Source: Nematopogon swammerdamellus
Taxonomy: Eukaryota > Arthropoda > Insecta > Lepidoptera > Adelidae
Direction: 5' to 3'
DNA length: 64,000 nt
Assembly: GCA_946902875.1 (NCBI GenBank)
Contig: OX336340.1
Location: forward strand, 9,405,566 to 9,469,565
Both the position numbers and the translations under genes were made by a program. Below are positions 49,481-60,580 of this stretch, piece after piece. The number at the start of each line of letters is the position of its first letter. The first letter of the stretch is position 1. The notes beneath the pieces were generated by a model that worked only from the letters and a program-made list of their open reading frames with translations, made no database searches and was not told the origin of the DNA.

Positions 49481-50171
49481 AGTATATTTTTTATAGGCAT
49501 TCCTTAGTTAGACTATTAAAAAATTGGGCAAAATTATTCATCGATTTTGTTATGGCTACAATTTTTTTTAAACATTCTTTCCGTGCAAAAAATTACATTT
49601 CATTCATAGGTTTCGTAGCTTAACCAGTGACGATATAGTCAGCTTTGATCATGGTCATGGCTAATCTGTGAATAGTACCTAGATTTATATATATAGATGG
49701 CATGTCTCTGGTTATCAAGTTCTGTCTAATTAATGGTTAAGGTGGCAGTCAGTGGTACTTATAGTAAGTAGGTACGTATGTACATAATTAGTAAGTAATA
49801 TCGTTTGCCTTGGTTTTCTAGTGTTATATCTCTTTGGAAACCGGTTTTCCAAAGTATTCCTCATATATTCTTTATAGAATATTTATTCCTATACATAGCA
49901 GTAATTATCGGATGCAAAACAAGTTTTCCGCATTCAATAGCCTTAGTTCTAAGAGAATTGCAGAAATTATAGGAACACAAAATTATTAAATAATTTCGCC
50001 TAGTATGATATGATGATCTGAATAGATTTCATAATGGCGGTAAATCACCCTGTCAAGTGTGAACTAATTATTATTTGTTTAATGCCCTGCGGATATAATA
50101 TATGTCTCAATCGACCAAACTTTTAATGATTTATTGGTGCGTAAAAATTGAACAGCTCATTATACAGTTCT

Positions 50172-50245
50172 ACATACATACCGCACGCTGTATCCCGACA
50201 ATCGGATAAGCTGAGTAATAGGTGTTGTGCTGCAAGGACTCTGGT
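50172..50245 (+). repeat. Isolated tail of the GGCX-intron satellite unit
   Basis: CCGCACGCTGTATCCCGACAATCGGATAAGC and GTGTTGTGCTGCAAG match the end of each 0.55 kb unit (for example 16029-16080). It shows that the unit contains a dispersed repeat. Confidence 0.65.
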
Positions 50246-51159
50246 AAATTACAGCACAACACCAGCCACCACGGTTCTACATGTTAACAATAACGTACTA
50301 TAATATCCTATTATGTGTGTGGGTTGGGTGTTGAACCCCCTTCAGAAACAAAACGCAGATAATGCAGGCAAAGGGTATTTTACATTGTACCTAGTACCTA
50401 CTCACGGACTTGGTTGGTAGTACCTACAAAGCAGTGTTATACCTAGGCACTCGAAGTGTTGGGTGGTTGCTAAATAATTCATTAATAAAAAGACGGCTTG
50501 GGTTTCCACCCCCTCAAAATTTTTTCCAAAATACTATTTCTAATAATAAACGAATGCAGTTGGCAACACTATGCAATAAGAAAAACAATTACTGTGATAC
50601 TCAGGGAATACGGTTCGCGATATTTGGTTACGGGTTATCATTGTCTTCTGTATCCCCAGCATGTGTAGATAGAGACACACATTATCGTACGATTCTTAAA
50701 TAAAATATTGCTGTAAGTATATTGGATCATTTAACTCTCGCTACCATTGCAGGGCATCCAATACATTTAATATTATATTACAAATATTTTGTATTAGGTA
50801 CAAATCTACTGTAGGTATATATATTTATTTTTTAGTTATATTTCTACTCCACATATTATCAAATGCAATGTCTTCCGTCTGTTTGTATTGTCTTGCTCAA
50901 GAACTGCTCGAGAGAAACTCCGCCGATTTATTAACAGTTTTTACCTAGATGTCATCTGACATATTTCTGGATGTATAATACCTAAAAGTATGTTTTAAAT
51001 AATAAATTTGTGAGATTGTACATACATTAAATTAAAATATTATTAATAAAAAGTTACAGTTTTCATACAAACTAATAGGGTACACATAATCAATTTAATA
51101 TATAACTTAATATACCTACTACACAATAACAATGAAATAAAATTAAAATTAATAACTAT

Positions 51160-51345
51160 TAAATAATAAAAAAAATCATCCATCTCCGCCGACTCCCCCA
51201 CCGTGCCCAAAACACTAGCCGCGTTGCCCCTTGCCCGTTGTTTTCTGGAAGCGTATAGGCTACATATAGCAGTAGGGAAAGTCGAAAAAAACCTCAATCA
51301 TATTTGCTGTTACTTTAACGCGAGCGGAACCGCGAGCCACTGCTA
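51160..51345 (-). pseudogene. Retroelement C-terminal tail (RGNAASVLGT) beside a Helitron-like end
   Basis: Minus strand: RARGNAASVLGTVGESAEMDD then FFYYLI-stop, the extreme C-end seen also at 22261-22684. In plus orientation the same place continues to CGCGAGCGGAACCGCGAGCCACTGCTAG (51345). In both places a retroelement tail lies next to a Helitron-like end. Confidence 0.5.
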
Positions 51346-51904
51346 GTCAAATAATAAATAAGTGAAAACATCTGATAAATTATTTACAAAATGTGTTAGG
51401 TACCTATTTTATTTACAAAGGCCCGCTGACCTGAGCTGATATGAAGCTCTTTCGATGTTAAACTCTTCTCTGACCCGTAATATCACAGCATTAAGGTCAG
51501 ATCATTTCTGTAATCATCACTTATTTAATTGTCGGCTTAATCATGTAGGTAGTAATGTACCTATATTTTATTCGTACAAATAAGTCTTTGTGATTCCTGC
51601 AATAGACAGACAGACGCTGGTTTCGGGAATGATAGCAGGTATTTGTTGTAGGTGCATCGGACTGAGAATTCGTTCCCGAGTCCTGCATTTCATATCGTCC
51701 TTTAAGTATCAATATGTCCTATACAACATTGTCCATATTTTATGGGAGATGAAAAAACTCTTTAAACTATTCAATACTCGTAGATTCACATTAAGTTTTC
51801 TTGTTTTCTACGTATTATTGGGTTTTTTGTATCTGTCATACAAGAAAAAACCATTCGTTTTATATGTAACATGGGTTTGGTAATAATGAATTACATACAT
51901 AAAA

Positions 51905-51955
51905 ATTGGTCAAGTGCGAGTTTTATTCGCGCACGGATGGTTCCGTAGATGCGCT
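51905..51955 (-). repeat. TTTCCGTA-family MITE, right end inverted
   Basis: GGTCAAGTGCGAGTTTTATTCGCGCACGG-TGGTTCCGTA is the inverse of 25735-25775. Confidence 0.55.
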
Positions 51956-52388
51956 ATAATACCATACCTGTCAAGAAACGATATCCGTTTTTTGCCATTT
52001 CTTCGCTGTGAGTGAATGCTGTGATAATCTAATTGGCTAAATGACGAATCCGAGTGCAGTGCAGTCTATGGATGATATCTACAGTCGTGTCTGTGAGATA
52101 CATCTGCAACACCGTCTAGCCAGAGCTATAGAATCTCCGCTCTCCTATGAAAGGTCAGGAGATAAAACATACACTTTCGAAATATAAAATTTACACAACT
52201 AATTGTGTACGTTAAGTAAGTAAATTGGTAATTAAATGCGAAATGAAAATTTTTAAATGCTAGAAAATGCTGTTTATTATATCCAAAATATACTTTAGGA
52301 AGCTTCTTCATTATATATTTTAGTTAGCGCCATAGAAGGGTATCCCATGTAAAATTTGACACGGCTACCGACTTGGTTGCCATTCTTA

Positions 52389-52936
52389 GGTCTGGAATCC
52401 ACCAAAGCGGAGATGGGCGGAGAGGAGAGATGTGTCGTAAACAACCAATAGGATTTCATTATTTACCCATCTCCTGCCCGCTTAGCTTCAGTGGACACGG
52501 TTCAAGCTGAGCGGAGAGATATCTCATACATATTTGTATGGCGCGCTGATCAGTGATCACTGATCACTGATCACAAACAAGTGGAGGTGTTTTTTTACAT
52601 AATCACATGCACATAGCTCAGTCCGCTGTACACATCTCCGCTCCGCTTCAGTGGAAACACCCTAGCATCTAAACCAGCGGTTCCCAAAAGGTGTTCTGCA
52701 GAACCCTGGGGTTCCCCGGAAGGGTTACGGTTCCGTGGGTTACAGCCGGAAAAAGCACAAAAGGAGAGAGAGCGTTTTGTGCTTTTTCCGACTAATCGTC
52801 GGACTAAATTGACTTGGTGGTTCCGCCAACAGAAGGACGATCATTTAGGGTTCCGTAGACGAAAATAATTGGGAGCCGCTGCTCTAACTAAACATCTCTC
52901 CTCTCCGCCCATCTCCTCTTTGGTAGATTCCGGGCC
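52389..52936. mobile_element. PIF/Harbinger-type MITE with TTA target duplication
   Basis: TIR GGTCTGGAATCCACCAAAGC.. (left) and ..CTTTGGTAGATTCCGGGCC (right), about 45 bp, continuing GGAGATGGGCGGAGAGGAG. Flanked by TTA at 52386-52388 and 52937-52939. Known: 3 bp TTA/TAA duplications and GG-starting ends are typical of Tourist/Harbinger MITEs. Contains a TGATCAC tandem (52546-52573) and the hAT MITE at 52675. Confidence 0.75.
52675..52881. mobile_element. hAT-type MITE inside the Harbinger MITE
   Basis: TIR CAGCGGTTCCCAA (left) and TTGGGAGCCGCTG (right), one mismatch; flanks ATCTAAAC and CTCTAACT share the TCTAA core of an 8 bp hAT target site. The interior contains a 17-18 bp stem GAAAAAGCACAAAA..TTTTGTGCTTTTTC. 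Confidence 0.7.
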
Positions 52937-52964
52937 TTAATGTGCCAGCACAACATATAATAAG

Positions 52965-54084
52965 CATACATCGGAATCCGCGGGGCACGAATGATTCAAG
53001 GTTGTTTAGTGATGGGACAATGTATCCACAAATATCGAAAATCGAACGTTATTTTAGAATAATATGAAATAATGTCGATTATTAAAACTAAGAGTATTTC
53101 TATAGAAAATAAGATATAATAAACAAATGTTGTATTTACTTTGTAGGTACAATACAAATCTGTTCAAACCACAATATTAGTTTTATTAGTATGGAATAGA
53201 AAGAATTTGATTTTTTTTACCAACTTACACGTGTTACATCATAATGATAATGAAGACTTTTTTGTTACTGTTATGAAACTGAATCGATTAGGCTATAAAA
53301 TCAACCACCTATTTTTTTATTTAAACACATAAAAAAATATTTTACATAAAAAAAAGGCCAAGGTCCAAAAAAATAGGTCTTACAAAATTAGTTCATAGTA
53401 AGCTAGGGGGGGTTCTGTATCGGAAATAGATCACTTTTGAAGAACAAAGAATTTTTTTTTTCACAAAAATTTTTTTTTTTAATGTTAAATGTAAAAAAAA
53501 ATTTTTCTTAATCGTTTCGGTTTCGTGCTAGGAACAAAAAAGTCTTCCAACACGTATATCTCTTTCTTTCAGAAATTGTGAAAAACCACAAGTTTAGTTT
53601 TATTAGTATGGAATAGAAAGAATTTAATTTTTTTTACCAACTTACACGTGTTACATCATAATGGTCATGAAGACTTTTTTGTTACTGTTATGAAAGTGAA
53701 TCGATTAGGTTATAAAAATCAACCACCTATTCTTTTATTTAAATACCTACATAAAAAAATTTTTTATTAAAAAAAAGCCCAAGGTCCAAAAATTTTTATA
53801 TAGGTTTTACTCCCTATATGATACAGGGGGTTCTGTTAGCGTACTATGAACTAATTTTGAAAGACCTTATATAAATATGTATTATATTTACTTAATCGTT
53901 AACATAAAGTATACATGTTTATATAAGTACTGTAGGTATATAAGTATTCAGGTCTGAAATATGACATGAATAAAATACAATAAACAAATAAATATGAGTA
54001 TCGATAACAGTGTCGATTGTTTATTGATCGCAGTAGTCAATCCCTAACAAGGTCGTATTCGTGCCCCGCGGATTCCGATGTATG
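52965..54084. mobile_element. 1.12 kb MITE with 28 bp TIR and perfect 8 bp target duplication
   Basis: TIR CATACATCGGAATCCGCGGG-GCACGAAT, exact inverse at 54057-54084. Target duplication ATAATAAG at 52957-52964 and 54085-54092. The interior has a 210 bp direct repeat (53170 and 53595; shared TTAGTTTTATTAGTATGGAA, CTTACACGTGTTACATCATAATG, GAAGACTTTTTTGTTACTG) and a weaker inverted pair (GGTCTTACAAAATTAGTTCATAG / CTATGAACTAATTTTGAAAGACC). No transposase. The 8 bp duplication and CA-start suggest hAT or P superfamily. Confidence 0.8.
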
Positions 54085-54933
54085 ATAATAAGCTACTTCA
54101 CTCAACAAACATCCGCACGATCCGTCCTATTGTTGACACTGTAGGTACGTATGTTTATGGAAGTTCTATCATATAAATACATGCAAATTACAAAGTAAAC
54201 AATAATTCTATACCCCACGTCAAATTCTGAAAATAAGATTGATATCAACTCTTAGAATAGTGCTACTAATTTATTGAACCAACGTGCCACATGATTACAG
54301 TTTACAGAGGATTGTATTTGCGACGCAGACTACCAAGGTACAGTACAGCTTAATTAAATCAAAGGCACGAAATGTATGCTCAACAGCGGGATATATCTGC
54401 GCTTTCGCCTCAACAGCCTTGACTGGTATATGTATATTTGAATAGAATTAGCATTTTTCATTATTAATTTACTTACCAAGGTTCTTTTATTTATTTACAC
54501 AACTAATTGTTTAAGTTAAGTGACGAAATCGTATGTTTTATCTCCTGACCTTTCATCGCAAGTTGCGGAGACTCTAGCTATGTAGACGATGTTGCAGATG
54601 TATCTCTCAGACACGTACTGCTACTTGCCAACACATAGAGGACGAAGAAACTACATTTATATGACTAAACCAGGCAGTGTAAACACTATTCAAAATACTG
54701 GCAGTACGTACTGTTTTAGGTGGTTTCAGAGAATTTGCCATTTATACATCTCAGATATCACTACATTCTTTCCATTTAAAAATAAACAAATCTATACATT
54801 TCAATAGATACCTAGTAGATACTAAATACCTAATCCAAACTTTGATGACGATGTAATCATAAAATTTTTCTGTTCTGTTCTCATTCCATTTTATCGTTCG
54901 ACCGGACCGAGTAGTGACTGCAACTGGACCTGT

Positions 54934-55124
54934 AGGGCTATTACGAGTTTCGCTACGCCGGCTACGCCGAGGTGTAGCGTGTGTAGAGAGCGTAAGCGTC
55001 TGCGCGGAAGCGAATGCGATAGATTTGCGAACTCGCTTCCGCGCAGCGGCTTACGTTCTCTACACATGCATGCTACATCCATGGCTACACCAGTAGCCGG
55101 CGTAGCGAATCTCGTGATAGCCCT
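54934..55124. mobile_element. 191 bp MITE, 32 bp TIR and a second internal stem
   Basis: TIR AGGGCTATTACGAGTTTCGC-TACGCCGGCTAC with two differences in the inverse copy. Inside, GTGTAGAGAGCGTAAGC-(C)TGCGCGGAAGCG pairs with CGCTTCCGCGCAGCGGCTTACG-TTCTCTACAC. Almost the whole element folds. No clear target duplication seen. Confidence 0.75.
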
Positions 55125-55451
55125 GCTGGTCGTCTATTACGTTAGCACCGGGAGTTGAGTTTGGGTTTACATAAGTTTATTTTCTTGATCAACCTCCACT
55201 TGCTCTCCTACGGTTACATTTAAACCACCGTCAACAGAATAAATTCTGACATACTTACCGTTCCCCATTCAATGATTACTTCCTATAAATAAGTGAATTT
55301 GTCGGAGTGTGTGATTTTTGTTATCTTAACCAAATAATATCTTCTGTTGCACGTGTAAATAACATCCTCATCATTAGACAGAAGAGACCTAAAAAACTAA
55401 AACAATGGAAATACTGGGGCACGTAATTTATAAAATGTTCATGTGCTTTAA

Positions 55452-55580
55452 GTTTCATGGAACAGTTGAGAATGTTTTTTCCCACTAGTTCCATCATATT
55501 CAAGTGTTTTTAGTTCAATGGAACAGGTGGGATTTTTTTTCCCACTAGTTCCATGATGAAACTAGGCAATGGAACTACTG
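55452..55580. repeat. Repeated ATGGAACA / CACTAGTTCCATGAT motifs
   Basis: TTCATGGAACAGTTGAGAATGTTTTTTCCCACTAGTTCCATCAT and TTCAATGGAACAGGTGGGATTTTTTTTCCCACTAGTTCCATGAT follow at a 63-base spacing, then CAATGGAACTACTGGGAC. Each unit is itself an imperfect hairpin. Confidence 0.6.
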
Positions 55581-56185
55581 GGACTTGGCGGGATATTCAG
55601 ACACACCGCACATGATTACTCTGCCCCTTTTCCATTACCGCAATTTAATTCATATAATCATCATCATATCAATGAATAAGTATGAACAAGGGTGAACATA
55701 ACGAATAAGTGTGAACCTCATTATTTGTGGTCAGTGAGATCTCAGTGTGAACCTTTCTATGCATAGGTAATGCTTCTAATTAAGAAACAGGTGTTGTATT
55801 CATAGGTCGAAGTAATATTCATTATTTTTATTTCTTTGTACAGAGTATATATGTTTGAGTAAACCGATGAGTAGATCTTTGAAAATTATGAGTAAATATG
55901 AAAGAGAACCTCAACGAGTTTATTCTGCGCAATCTATAGGTCGTGAAGTATTGAACTGCCCGCACTCCCCCCACTTGCTGATTAGGTACTGCAGGTGCGG
56001 CTTTATAGCGGGTTGAATATGGTTGTACTTCGGCTGCGCGGGGAGAATGCTGGCAATTCGTCTCAATACACCCGTCAGTGGCTCATTTTAGATATTACGT
56101 GCTGAATGTGTTCTCGCGCGCCATGATAAATCTTTATCCGAAACTAATACCTAACCCACAACCATGATAACAAAGCAGTAGCAGC

Positions 56186-56299
56186 CATTTATTTCAAGCA
56201 GTAGGTTATTCATTCTTTGTTATTATATATTCTTAAACGTGAAATAAAGAATATATAATAAATAACAAAGAATGAATAACCCACTGCTTGAAATAAATG
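56186..56299. repeat. 50 bp-arm hairpin
   Basis: CATTTATTTCAAGCAGTAGG-TTATTCATTCTTTGTTATTATATATTCTT and its inverse around an 11-13 base loop (AAACGTGAAAT). Nearly perfect, one or two changes per arm. Confidence 0.8.
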
Positions 56300-57143
56300 T
56301 GCACACAGCACAGTTCTGCGGGAGTTTCTGTGTTTTTTGGCCAGATTATTTCCCTTACCCTTACCTTAGACGTTAACCTAAATAAATCCCGCCAGAATTT
56401 GTGTCACGGTCGCATTGAACAATTCGATAGAATGAAAGGGCTATGAAAATACCTACTTGCATTTTCCACCCCATTCCATTCTCCAGTGGACATAAACAGG
56501 GTTGAAGTGACTGATCGTGACGTAGCCAAAACCACATTAGGTTCATAAAATTGCTATTTAACCATTTTTATAAGATATTTCCCAATCGTGCTGGATTGAT
56601 CACATGAGATTAACGCCTTTTTTTCAATAGCACTTTGAACAATATTTTATTATGAAAAAAAAAAACTACAATTCGTGACTCACAATTATTATTACAGATG
56701 TCACCAGCTTTCGCGCCCATGTCATCCAACGGATATAACCACTGATAAAAGTATTAATGGATATAAATGGTTGTACAAAGGTACTTGTTTGTTTTATGAT
56801 TAGAGATAAAAGCAATTATCATTTCGCAGCGGTACCCATCTGCAGCTAGTTAATATTGACTGTAATAAATTATGTAATACACCTTGTCCCAGCCATTGCC
56901 CGTGTGTTATATTTATATATATTCGACTCAAAGCATTGCAAGAACACATTTTAGTTACGTGTGGATACGCACTAAGCGTATTGCCACAGATTTGCAGACA
57001 AAATTACCGCGGAAATTTAGGGGTTCCAAAGCTGCGTGAGATGTAAGTAATACGTACCTACTTCTTGATTTGATTTCCAATGAAGACAGTTTTATAGTAT
57101 TTGTTTTACTCATAGAGAAATAATATACGTCTATGGTTTTACT

Positions 57144-57500
57144 TCATTCACAATAATTTGTATTGTCATCAGTGGCTTCATCGTCATCGCCTACATTAAA
57201 ATTACAAGGCGTTCGCATAAATGTGCATTCTTCTTTCATACTCGTATACTCTCCTTGAAGTGTTTCAGCATGACGAACACATTTTTGCCAGTTTTCACGT
57301 GTCACGTTGTCGATTGCATCGTGCATGTGTTGTTCCACATCAGCAAATAATTGGTTTGCTCTTTGTCGCAACTTCACCTTCAACCTGAGCCCAAATTAGC
57401 TCTATCGGGTTGTATTGACAATGATATGGAGCAAGCGAATAACTTCGTGACCCCACTCGTTTGCGAGTTGACAATACACCTTTTCCGGTCGATTTCGTTT
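57144..57500 (-). pseudogene. Tc1/IS630-like DDE transposase C-terminal fragment
   Basis: Minus strand: SLAPYHCQYNPIELIWAQVE in one frame, then after a one-base shift LRQRANQLFADVEQHMHDAI, RENWQKCVRHAETLQGEY and an acidic end DDDEATDD-stop. Known: LPPYHC-(L/Y)NPIELIWAQVK carries the third catalytic acidic residue (the E of PIE) of a DDE transposase family common in insects. The N-terminal and first two D motifs are missing. Confidence 0.7.
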
Positions 57501-58794
57501 TACCTAGAACCTCGCCTAGAACAAAAATAGCTTTACAAATAATAATATATTTTATGTCTTCACAAATTTTATATTTCAAATATTATATTGTTTATTGTTC
57601 ATTGTATAATTTCATCCATAGGTAGGTAACCTACGCTTGGACATGTCGAAAATTCCGCCAGTTCTAAATTCAATGCGAAGAAGAACTGACAAACAAACTT
57701 CGCAAGTCACAATGTTTTGTTAGTACCTTATAAGTATTATATTATAGTAACTTACAAATAATTAACCCATACTACCGCTCACAAGAGCATTAATATTTAC
57801 AGCATAAACATCCTGAATTATAGAATTGAATATTATAATAGAATTGAATATTAAAATACCTCTTGCAGTAGTTCTTCTCTGAAAGCAGTTTCCTAAAATT
57901 AAATTCCACGCTGTCTAAGCCTGTCCTTGATTGATATTGATGTTTACACATCTTATCATGTGTCCCGGCACTTATACTTTTTCAGAATATTGCCGAATTG
58001 CCTGAAATTCATTTGTCACCATCCGATATTCACAAATGTATGTCCAAAGTGCATGCGTAAATCAGCGTGTACCAGTTCAGTCAGGTTAGCATTTTATCCC
58101 AACATGTCATCCATCACGAAGGCTCTGATAACTACATATTATATTCTCACCTGTATCGATTGAAAGAACTCGGTTCGCAATCTCAGTTAATGGATACCTA
58201 CACGACTCTGATATCGCGAGACGGGCGCGCGGAGGCAGATTGTGGTTCCACGTGTAAACAGAAGATTGAACGTTACATTATGTTTACGTATCCGAAAGCT
58301 GTTATGAAATATGCATGTACATGGAGAATTCGTCCGTTACGAAGTTGTTATTTTTTGGCGTTTCGCCAGTGCTGCCCACCCACCAGGCCACCACCACCAC
58401 CACCGGCGCGGCAGTACCGCCACCGCAGCGTTTCCGCGGCCGCCGCACCCCCGCCCCGGCCGGCAGACAGGAAGGCGACTATTAGTACCGCACCGCCTCA
58501 ATCCGCTTCTTCTTCGATTCGAATATCGAATAACTCTCGTTTAAGCGATACTTATTAATAGGTACCTACCTATTTGAAATAAAATAATTTTTTTTCCAAG
58601 AAATACAGATAACCGTTTCTCGATAAGGCTTCCTCTTCACGATCGGCCATGCATGATGGTTGATGGGTGAATACAGGTTATCACGAACGTGTAGAGGGCA
58701 TATTCGCCATTATTGGCATGGATTATTGGTGATCGAGCGCATCGCCGCTGTTTTTGTTTTTCGGACAAACATCAAATGACGGAACACCCCTTTT
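57501..58794. other. Presumed intron or intergenic DNA, GC-rich block at 58370-58500
   Basis: No exon recognised. 57675-57715 is a scrap of the CR1-like 3' UTR. 58370-58500 is GC-rich (CACCACCACCACCACCGG, GCGGCCGCCGCACCCCCGCCCC) and gives a His/Pro-rich open frame that I regard as compositional. At 58627-58660 starts a sequence inverted at 63898-63934. Confidence 0.4.
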
Positions 58795-59200
58795 AGTCCA
58801 GTCAAATTAAACATGAAAAGGGGGTCGTGCTTGCAAAAGGTCGTGTCGTTCTGAATTTTTTATATGTTGTTAGGACCTAAACCAATATTAAAAAACCAGA
58901 TTTGCAATTTCCAAAGTGCTGTGCGAGCGGGGGTGTACCAAAAAAACCATGAAATTTTCGGACATTTTTCAGTTTTTGCTCAATATCTCAGTGAAGGAAG
59001 GGTCTGACCGGTATAGTCACTTTACATGCTTTAAAGCAGACTAAATTTTCCACAATTTGAGAACAAGGCGAGCTCTATACAGCCATTGGTTCCCAAGATA
59101 CAGTTCTTAGAAAAAAGGCTATTTTTTTTTCAAAAAGTGTTTTTCTTTCGAAATGGTCACTTATTTTGTGAAATATCTTCTATAATACGTCTCCTACGTC

Positions 59201-60580
59201 CGAGGGGTCGTTCACTGAGAATCGATTCTATGTGAGCATAAATTATTTCGTCGATTTTCTCATGATTCTTGTGATTCTACACTTGAAAGCATGATTCGGT
59301 TTGATTCCGACGGTAAGGAAACAATAAATAAAATTCTAACTCAAAAGAACGCACGGGGAACGTTCCTGGCTGTTGCGCGCACTGAGCTGCACGAGTACAA
59401 GCTGATTCTGTTGTTTCCGCCTGTTCCCGTCTGTTCCCCGCTGTTTCATCGTTGTTCCGGATCGATTGTAGTGAATCCCGCGGCGGCCGGCGGCGCGGCC
59501 GCGGCTGCGCGGCGCGTGCACGGAGCGCAGTGTAACATTCGCGGCAGTGTCGCAAATATTATAGTGCTAACCTATTCTATTCCATGTAATAGAATACAGA
59601 AGAACACAACATTCGCGACACTGACGCGAATGTATAAATGTGCCTCTCTGTTATACACAGCTAAGACTAAGCAGGTGCGAAAGAGACAAATAGCTGTTCC
59701 TTACGTTTCACTTGCTCCCTGAGGCCAGCTATCGAGTATATACTATACTCACTACAAATCCTAAGAACCTAATTTTGTTTATTTTAAAATTCACGCTAAT
59801 TATTTTCTAAATAAAATGAAACATTCTATAAAATTTACTAAGTTACAGTCAAATTACGTTCTGATAATATCTAGCACACATTAAAACGTTTTCATAATTT
59901 TGTGTCCCTAGAACTCACTGAAAATACAATAAATAATACCTTTTTAAATTTACGTAGTCATAATTAAATTACTTTCTAATAATACCTGCATACATTACAA
60001 AAAACAATTAAATTTTAAGCCTCTTATCAACAGTGTTGGGTATTATGATTTCAATCAAACTATGCGTGTTTTTTGACCAGTGAGCCATGCGAGAGCGAGA
60101 GTGACGTAAATAGAAAAATCACGTATGCTAGAAAAGGCTCGCGCTTGCTGTTCGGTGTTCGTCTCACGGAAAAATTGCACGATAGTCATAGTCGTGTACA
60201 TAGGATAATAGCTCTTCTTCTTAGTACGGTTGGAGCAATTTTTGCATTTGCCTGTTTACGAGACTGCGTATTCATTCATTCAAGTTTTAACGTGTTGATC
60301 CCAAGCTGTTTCCGACTGTTTCCTGCTGATCCCGACTGATTCGCTCGAGCGCACACCGAAACATTAGTGTTTCACAGAGTTTCTAACTATTTCCAATTGT
60401 TTCTTCTGATTCTTACTAACGCGGTTTTTGAAATTTCTGAATCGATATCTAAGATTTCTCCCTGATTACAAGATTTCAAGCTGATTCCCAAAATGATGTT
60501 AAAAATCTTTCACTAACTTATTGATTCTGAATCGATTCAAAGTGTGGAAAATCATGATTCCAGCAGTGAACGGCCCCTCG
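59201..60580. mobile_element. 1.38 kb hAT-like insertion with perfect 8 bp target duplication
   Basis: Ends CGAGGGGTCGTTCACTG and CAGTGAACGGCCCCTCG (one mismatch). Target duplication CCTACGTC at 59193-59200 and 60581-60588. The equivalent site in the other foldback arm (about 63230) is continuous, an empty site. The interior is GC-rich at 59460-59525 (CCGCGGCGGCCGGCGGCGCGGCC...) and has a stem CATTCGCG-CAGTGTCGC / GCGACACTGACGCGAATG; its last 200 bases repeat GATT-rich words. No transposase frame. Confidence 0.85.

Larger units (their letters stand above)
52080..54622. mobile_element. 2.5 kb foldback element hosting nested MITEs
   Basis: Left arm 52080-52250 (TCTGTGAGATACATCTGCAAC, AGGTCAGGAGATAAAACATAC, CACAACTAATTGTGTACGTTAAGTAAG) and right arm 54465-54622 in reverse (GTTGCAGATGTATCTCTCAGA, GTATGTTTTATCTCCTGACCT, ACACAACTAATTGT). 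The arms are about 85% alike by eye. Between them sit three further elements (52389, 52675, 52965), so this is the oldest layer of the nest. Confidence 0.7.

Noticed and set aside
50410..50703. 97-codon plus-strand frame
   Set aside because: No recognisable motif and no flanking splice signals consistent with the elongase; treated as chance.
55000..55130. Possible small membrane protein frame ending IALLVVYYVSTGS
   Set aside because: It lies across the right arm of a MITE, and the inverted arm explains the sequence.
58067..58558. 163-codon frame with a His/Pro/Ala-rich end
   Set aside because: Composition comes from a CACCACCACC and CCG-rich block; no domain, no splice context, no codon pattern of a real exon.
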